The notes beneath the pieces are model-generated. The model made no database searches and was not told the origin of the DNA. It saw only the letters and a program-made list of their open reading frames with translations. Both the position numbers and the translations under genes were made by a program. Positions 59,641 to 64,000 of a stretch of DNA of 64,000 bases are shown here, piece after piece; within the stretch, counting starts at the first letter, position 1, and the number at the start of each line of letters is the position of its first letter. The DNA is from CAYMZZ01 sp964395095 (GTDB lineage: Bacteria > Bacteroidota > Bacteroidia > Chitinophagales > Chitinophagaceae): the NCBI GenBank assembly GCA_964395095.1, contig CAYMZZ010000016.1:39226-103225 (forward strand), given 5' to 3'.

Positions 59641-60333
59641 ATGAAGTATCAGCTTAAAGACTTTAACAGAAATATTCCAGACGAGGATTTGTTAGCTGAC
59701 TTGAAAGCAGTAGCGGGCAGACTTTGTAAAAAGTCAATTTCATCAAGAGAATATAATGACGCTAATTCAAAATATACATCGGGGACAATTGCAGCAAGAT
59801 TTGGAAGTTGGAATAATGCACTCCAGAAAGCTGGATTGGAATTAGTTCATCAACGAGAGGTTTCAACAGCAGAATTGTTTAAAAACCTCGAAAAAGTCTG
59901 GCTTAGTGTAGGGCAACAGCCGACATTTCGGAATATGAAAAAGCCAACTTCAAAGTATTCGACACATCAATATGTGACGAAGTTTGGTACATGGAGAAAT
60001 GCCCTTATTGAATTTGTAGAACATATTAATTCAGATAAGCACATTGAATCCGATGAAATGAATGATAGGGAACAAGTTATTGAATCGGCTAAGAATGATT
60101 TTCCATTATTTAAGCATAAAACAAAGCGTTTCCCAAGTGAGAGACTGAAAGTTCAAGTTCTAATGAGAGATGGAAACAAATGTAGACTTTGTGGCGTTAC
60201 ATTAACTGGCGACAGTATTCATTTTGACCATATAAAACCATGGTCCAAAGGTGGTGAGACTGTCTTAGAAAATTTACAGATTTTGTGCGACACACATAAT
60301 CTTGCGAAAGGTAATTTAGACTACGAACCGTGA
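59641..60333 (+). CDS. Cassette 4: HNH endonuclease with homing-endonuclease-associated repeats
   Basis: 230 residues. Two DNA-binding repeat units (YTSGTIAARFGSWNNALQKA and YSTHQYVTKFGTWRNAL) of the homing-endonuclease-associated type occupy residues 1-125. The HNH domain is C-terminal: CRLCG, then IHFDHIKPWSKGG and ENLQILCDTHNLAKGN, with zinc Cys and catalytic His. A sequence-specific nuclease, possibly defensive or selfish. Starts 27 bases after the core of site D. Confidence 0.88.
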   Translation: MKYQLKDFNRNIPDEDLLADLKAVAGRLCKKSISSREYNDANSKYTSGTIAARFGSWNNALQKAGLELVHQREVSTAELFKNLEKVWLSVGQQPTFRNMKKPTSKYSTHQYVTKFGTWRNALIEFVEHINSDKHIESDEMNDREQVIESAKNDFPLFKHKTKRFPSERLKVQVLMRDGNKCRLCGVTLTGDSIHFDHIKPWSKGGETVLENLQILCDTHNLAKGNLDYEP

Positions 60334-60335
60334 AA

Positions 60336-60549
60336 GGGCTGCCGCTAACATTGCATTGGCAATATGGCGGGGCGACGAATATATTCTCGGCTTTTTGTTC
60401 GTTAATCAGATTCAGTTTCGGCAGACGAATAACGCCGAGCACTAGAATAAACAATGAGCTTATGTATCTTTAATCAGCAGCGGCACCGGGCAGACGGAAC
60501 TCAGAATTCCGCAACATCGCCAATGCTTTTACGTAAGCGGTAATAATAT
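60336..60549 (+). repeat. attC-like site E (189-base class)
   Basis: Left core AAC 60347-60349, right core GTA 60533-60535. Inner arms GCATTGGCAATATGGCGG and CCGCAACATCGCCAATGC. The left outer arm complement GTTAGCGGCAGCCC matches site D's right arm GTTAGCGGCAACCC. Very similar to site I along its whole length. Confidence 0.88.
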
Positions 60550-60559
60550 TTGACCCACC

Positions 60560-61144
60560 ATGCAACTTCAAATTCTAATTATTGTTCTTTTGTTTATTAG
60601 CTGCAACGGCTTGACAAAAAAGACAGCCTCATTTTGGGAGACACAGAAAACCAACTTTAAGTATCAAAACAAGAAAGAGTTTGTAAGCGACAGTTTGTTA
60701 AGGGCCGACTTTGAAGCAAACAGCTTTAAACAAGTCAGACACCCAATGTTTGACAGTATCATTGGCGACCCAGGCTACTTATATTCCTGGCAAAACAGGG
60801 ACGCAACCAAAAATGAGTTTACTATAATAAATGACGACGGAGAATTAAGTTTAAAAATATTTTATTTCATTCTTGACAAAAAAGATAGCCTACTCTCGTG
60901 GACACAGATTGGTGGAAGAGGTAGCGAAGGCGGTTATTGGTTTGAAACTCGAAGTAAGTTTATAACTCGCGACACATTATTAAACATTGGAGCAACTACC
61001 CAATGGCTGGACTTTGACAAAAAAGTACGCATGACAAAGACCAAAGGTGATAGCACATTTTCATATCTCATTATTGACAAAGCTGGTAAAGTGACAGAAA
61101 AAGTGTTTAAGGAAGTTAGAGATTTGAACTTTGACAAAGAATAA
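60560..61144 (+). CDS. Cassette 5: hypothetical lipoprotein
   Basis: 194 residues. Short leader with lipobox LLFISCNG, then a soluble domain (FTIINDDGELSLKIFYFIL, SLLSWTQIGGRGSEGGYWF). No family recognised. Starts 25 bases after the core of site E. Confidence 0.65.
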   Translation: MQLQILIIVLLFISCNGLTKKTASFWETQKTNFKYQNKKEFVSDSLLRADFEANSFKQVRHPMFDSIIGDPGYLYSWQNRDATKNEFTIINDDGELSLKIFYFILDKKDSLLSWTQIGGRGSEGGYWFETRSKFITRDTLLNIGATTQWLDFDKKVRMTKTKGDSTFSYLIIDKAGKVTEKVFKEVRDLNFDKE

Positions 61145-61151
61145 TACACAT

Positions 61152-61367
61152 AATCACTACCGCTTACATTGCATTTGTGTTATGTCAGCAGACAGAGAAT
61201 GTCGCTTCAACTGTGTGCTACTATCATCTTCAGGCCAATCCCGACATTATATATTGAGCAATATAATTAACAATGAACTTTTGTATTTTACATTAGCATT
61301 TGTACCAAGCAGACGGATTCAAAATTCCGCCACAAACACAAATGCCTGAACGTTGCCTGCTATTTTA
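61152..61367 (+). repeat. attC-like site F (189-base class)
   Basis: Left core TAC 61165-61167, right core GTT 61352-61354. Inner arms GCATTTGTGTTATGTC and CCACAAACACAAATGCC. The left outer arm complement GTAAGCGGTAGTGATT matches site E's right arm GTAAGCGGTAATAATA, including the unusual GTA core, while its own right arm is GTTGCCTGC. Confidence 0.88.
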
Positions 61368-61420
61368 AGGCAACACCCAACTAAGAAGTATGATGCAACT
61401 CGACAAGCCAAAACTTTTTA

Positions 61421-61927
61421 ATGAAACTTAGGACAATAGATGTAGCTATTTTACTAGTGTTGGGACTTCTTTGTATTGCAAGAGCGACTTGGGGACTTTT
61501 CAAAGACATCAACATTGATTTATCCGATGCAAAATCTGTTACCGGACAAGTAATTTATGCCGACATCACTCAAATTAAAGAGGCAACCTTTAAATTAAAA
61601 AAATATAAGACCGTCTTCGCATTAAGACTTGAAAATTCAAACCAAAACTTTGCTATTGACAGAGGAGCTGACTATTGCAACTATTTAAAGACACAAATTA
61701 GGACAGGCGATACCGTTAAGCTTCTTTATAGACTCAGCACAGGCGAGCACAACACTTTTGTCTTCCAAATTGAAAAAGACGAAAAGATAATAGCCGATTT
61801 TAAAGATTATAAAAAGAAAGAAACGAAAATGATAACTCTTGCTTATGTATTTGGTTTTATAATACTCAGTGGACTTAGCATTTGGTATATCAATAAGAAA
61901 AAGCAAGCCAGGTTGACACAATCTTAA
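61421..61927 (+). CDS. Cassette 6: small membrane protein
   Basis: 168 residues with an N-terminal membrane helix (VAILLVLGLLCIARATWGLF) and a C-terminal one (MITLAYVFGFIILSGLSIWY), enclosing a soluble domain of about 110 residues with KYKTVFALRLENSNQNFAID. No family recognised. The start is 67 bases after the core, longer than in the other cassettes. Confidence 0.6.
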   Translation: MKLRTIDVAILLVLGLLCIARATWGLFKDINIDLSDAKSVTGQVIYADITQIKEATFKLKKYKTVFALRLENSNQNFAIDRGADYCNYLKTQIRTGDTVKLLYRLSTGEHNTFVFQIEKDEKIIADFKDYKKKETKMITLAYVFGFIILSGLSIWYINKKKQARLTQS

Positions 61928-61970
61928 ATTTTAAGTTGTGGGATTGCCCATTTCAAACTTTGCAACAAAG

Positions 61971-62185
61971 AAAAACAGCAGGCAACATGCAGTTTTGCGT
62001 CAGCAGGGGGCGACGAACATATCCTCATCTTAGTGCTACTATCAGCTACATATCCGGCTGACCAAACACGAATGAACAATAGAATATACTATCAACTTTT
62101 GTAACTTCGGTCGGCTGCAGTTCCGGGCTGGACGTTTTCCAAATGCCCTGCCGAACGCAAAGCTGTGGCCGTAAGCGGCTATTTT
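61971..62185 (+). repeat. attC-like site G (189-base class)
   Basis: Left core AAC 61984-61986, right core GTA 62171-62173. Inner arms AGTTTTGCGTCAGCAGGG and CCCTGCCGAACGCAAAGCT. The left outer arm complement GTTGCCTGCTGTTTT matches site F's right arm GTTGCCTGCTATTTT; its own right arm is GTAAGCGGC. Confidence 0.88.
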
Positions 62186-62198
62186 ACCGACCACCATT

Positions 62199-62942
62199 AT
62201 GACACGACTCTTTATTGCAACTATACTGACCCTTCTTACTTTGACAACGACAGCTCAAAACAAAATGCGACCAGTTGACGAATTAATAAATAAAACTGAC
62301 CCAGGTTGGACACTTGTAAAAGAGTGGATTAAATCTGCGAAAAATAAAGTTGAAATCTTAGCGGTTGACACAGTAAAAGCAAAAGACGCTTTGTACAAAA
62401 CGCAAGTGACAACACGTTCGCCAATGGGTGCAGTTGTTTACATGACAGGCGGAATTTTAGTTGATGACGGTTGGATTAGAATTCTTGGTTCGGGCAATGC
62501 AAAACTTGGTCGGACACTTCCAGATTGGAACAAAGGAAAATCATTTAAAGAGTTTGGAGAAACACCTTCTTTTTTACTCGTCGCTGACGACGCAGTTGGT
62601 GGATTTTATCTTTTGAACGGAGGTGGACTTGGCAAAGACTTAGGAAAAATATATTATTTTTCGCCTGACAATTTAGAGTATGAACCGCTTGACATTACTT
62701 ACACGGAATTTCTACAATTTTGTTTTAACAACGACTTGGACAAATTCTATAAAGGTAACAGGTGGACAAAATGGAGAGATGAAGTGTCAAAGTTGGACGG
62801 CGACAAAGTTTTTAATTTTTATCCGTTTCTTTGGACAAAGGAAGGCAAGGACATAAATAAAAATTCACGAAAAGCGGTTCCAGTTGAAGAGCAATACAGT
62901 TTAACCCTCGACATGCGGAAACAACTTGGGCTTGACAAATAA
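62199..62942 (+). CDS. Cassette 7: DUF2625 family protein, exported
   Basis: 247 residues. A signal peptide (ATILTLLTLTTTAQ) precedes a domain matching DUF2625: RPVDELINKTDPGWTLVKEW, TTRSPMGAVVYMTGGILVDD, GWIRILGSGNAKLGRTLPDW and FLLVADDAVGGFYLLNGG. Function of the family is unknown. Its TAA overlaps the first bases of site H. Confidence 0.85.
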   Translation: MTRLFIATILTLLTLTTTAQNKMRPVDELINKTDPGWTLVKEWIKSAKNKVEILAVDTVKAKDALYKTQVTTRSPMGAVVYMTGGILVDDGWIRILGSGNAKLGRTLPDWNKGKSFKEFGETPSFLLVADDAVGGFYLLNGGGLGKDLGKIYYFSPDNLEYEPLDITYTEFLQFCFNNDLDKFYKGNRWTKWRDEVSKLDGDKVFNFYPFLWTKEGKDINKNSRKAVPVEEQYSLTLDMRKQLGLDK

Positions 62943-63092
62943 AAACAGCCGCTTACATGGGTTTTGTGTTATGGTGGGCTGACGAACAAAGGCTTATCTT
63001 TAGTTTTTCAATTTGGCTTTTAGTTATGGGTTGGGCTGACGTTCCCTGATTCGCACCACAACACAAAGCCCTAATCCGTTAGCGGCAATTCA
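62941..63092 (+). repeat. attC-like site H (125-base class)
   Basis: Left core TAC 62954-62956, right core GTT 63078-63080. Inner arms GGTTTTGTGTTATGGTGGGC and CACCACAACACAAAGCCC. The left outer arm complement GTAAGCGGCTGTTTT matches site G's right arm GTAAGCGGCTATTTT, again including GTA. Confidence 0.88.
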
Positions 63093-63112
63093 CAGACAGA
63101 CAAGCTTCGTAC

Positions 63113-63763
63113 ATGAGAACAATATTAACAGCTTCACTTTTTCTTAGTTTTTGTTTTATTGTACAAGGACAAACTGGCAGTATTAACTTGTCTGAGTATT
63201 TTAAACCAAAGTGTGATACTTTATTCTACAATTGCGTTTACAATTCATTCCATGCTTCAAGTCTGCATGACACAGTAAAACAAGTTTGGAGAAAAATTCC
63301 TATTGAGAAAGAGACAGCTTATTACATTTCAAGTGCAGACGATACAACTGGAATTTATGCTCAGTTGGCTAGCTTTTCTGGCTCTGCAATGATTTTTAGG
63401 AATGATACTGTATTGCTAGCTTCATTGACAGAGAATCAAAGTCCAACTCTGCTGACAAAAAGTGATTTCAGGCATATTGTACCACCTAACTTAGAGTTTC
63501 CAAAGCCATTTGACCTAGCTAAACTAAAATGGAATTTTGTAATGGACGTTTTCATAAAGGACTTTCAGTTTGAAGATGTGACAATTGGAAAAACTATTGT
63601 GAAGAACTGTCTTAGGCTTAATTTATTGGTTTATGACAGGTCAACTAAACCAGACAAAGCGACTGTATGGTTAAGCCGAGAGTATGGAACTTTAAAATGG
63701 ATTAGAACAACCGGACGAACAGAAGTTTTAGACTTGACTCGATTCAGAAAGAACTGCCGCTAA
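63113..63763 (+). CDS. Cassette 8: exported hypothetical protein
   Basis: 216 residues with a signal peptide ending QGQTG. The mature part is mixed alpha/beta (ETAYYISSADDTTGIYAQLA, KATVWLSREYGTLKWIRTTG). No family recognised. Starts 33 bases after site H's core. Its TAA stop (63761-63763) overlaps the AAC core of site I, so gene and recombination site are fused. Confidence 0.65.
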   Translation: MRTILTASLFLSFCFIVQGQTGSINLSEYFKPKCDTLFYNCVYNSFHASSLHDTVKQVWRKIPIEKETAYYISSADDTTGIYAQLASFSGSAMIFRNDTVLLASLTENQSPTLLTKSDFRHIVPPNLEFPKPFDLAKLKWNFVMDVFIKDFQFEDVTIGKTIVKNCLRLNLLVYDRSTKPDKATVWLSREYGTLKWIRTTGRTEVLDLTRFRKNCR

Positions 63764-63961
63764 CAATGCATTGGCAATATGCCGGGTGAAGAATATGTTT
63801 TCAACTTTTTGTTCGCTACTCAGCTTCGATTTCGGCGGACGAATAACGCCGAGCAATAGAATAAACAATGAACTTCGATATCTTTAATCAGTAGCGGCAC
63901 CAGGCAGATGGAACACAGAATATCGCCACATCGCCAATGCTTTTACGTTACCTGCCATAAT
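63750..63961 (+). repeat. attC-like site I (189-base class)
   Basis: Left core AAC 63762-63764, right core GTT 63947-63949. Inner arms GCATTGGCAATATGCCGG and CGCCACATCGCCAATGC. The left outer arm complement GTTAGCGGCAGTTC matches site H's right arm GTTAGCGGCAATTC. Its interior is a near copy of site E. Confidence 0.88.
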
Positions 63962-64000
63962 ATGAGACCCATCCTTTTTATAATTACTTTGTTTTTCTTT
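63962..64000 (+). CDS. Cassette 9: start of an exported protein (cut by window end)
   Basis: ATG 13 bases after site I's core, followed by RPILFIITLFFF, which looks like the start of a signal peptide. Only 13 codons are visible, but position and spacing match the other cassettes. Confidence 0.6.
   Translation, partial: MRPILFIITLFFF

Larger units (their letters stand above)
54399..64000 (+). mobile_element. Integron-like gene-cassette array (continues past the window)
   Basis: Eight complete cassettes and the start of a ninth, all in plus orientation. Each consists of one gene (one cassette has two) plus a downstream structured site. Sites have an inner inverted repeat of about 20 bases and outer arms with AAC (or TAC) on the left and GTT (or GTA) on the right. 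The left arm after a gene is complementary to the right arm before the same gene in all eight cases, as expected for circular cassettes inserted by site-specific recombination at the GTT core. Genes start 13-67 bases after the core. No integrase gene was seen in the window, so this may be an integrase-less cluster. Confidence 0.85.

Noticed and set aside
54399..64000. Simple repetitive-element or transposon explanation for the region
   Set aside because: No transposase or terminal repeats are visible, and the arm complementarity follows each gene cassette rather than each repeat copy, which transposon or REP-type repeats would not produce.
1..64000. tRNA and rRNA genes
   Set aside because: I looked for cloverleaf-like arms with the GGTTCGAATCC signature and for conserved rRNA segments and saw none. 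A covariance-model scan could still find one I missed.

Overview
The window is chromosomal DNA from a member of the Bacteroidota, most likely the Chitinophagaceae or a close relative. Three gliding-motility lipoprotein or membrane genes (gldH, gldE, gldD) occur here, with gldE and gldD in the conserved mutY - ssb - gldE - gldD neighbourhood. A BatD protein, a CarboxypepD_reg-like secreted protein, a GH3/beta-lactamase fusion and a COG3014/LpoB lipoprotein pair are also typical of the phylum. Starts lack Shine-Dalgarno sequences, and many genes have a TAnnTTTG element (the Bacteroidota -7 promoter box) just upstream. No tRNA or rRNA genes were seen.

Positions 1-19126 are dense housekeeping DNA: phospholipid synthesis (cdsA, psd), a YjjG-type nucleotidase, an SDR enzyme, batD, a minus-strand yicC-gldH-histidine kinase-response regulator operon, an LpxD-type acyltransferase, pheS, an arginase-fold protein, an oxidoreductase and a PBP4-type DacB. 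Positions 19127-22289 are a small AT-rich accessory island: two minus-strand genes, a nine-copy tandem hairpin array and three small plus-strand genes. Positions 22290-54182 are core again: mutL, GH3/serine hydrolase, ricT, holB, glutathione peroxidase, comF, radA, two metallopeptidases, rng, a 31-residue AURKAIP1/COX24 protein, an HU/IHF protein, mutY, COG3014/lpoB, ssb, gldE, gldD, a DUF3109 protein, a LutB-like protein and a polysaccharide deacetylase. Five intergenic gaps in the core carry a family of low-complexity words plus ATCTGCG or TTGCGTTC inverted repeats that begin at the stop codons of flanking genes.

From about 54400 to the window end the DNA changes completely. It becomes AT-rich, every recognisable gene is on the plus strand, and each gene (or gene pair) is followed by a structured 125- or 189-base inverted-repeat site. 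The outer arm after each gene is complementary to the outer arm before the same gene, not to the other arm of its own site. This is the signature of integron gene cassettes with attC sites. The array has eight complete cassettes and the start of a ninth, and no integrase is visible. Cargo includes a RecB-like PD-(D/E)XK nuclease, a probable restriction-modification pair with its own promoter, an HNH endonuclease, a DUF2625 protein and several secreted or lipoprotein unknowns. All eight complete cassettes also share an A/C mismatch at the eleventh position of the outer arm. This array is the most interesting object in the window.
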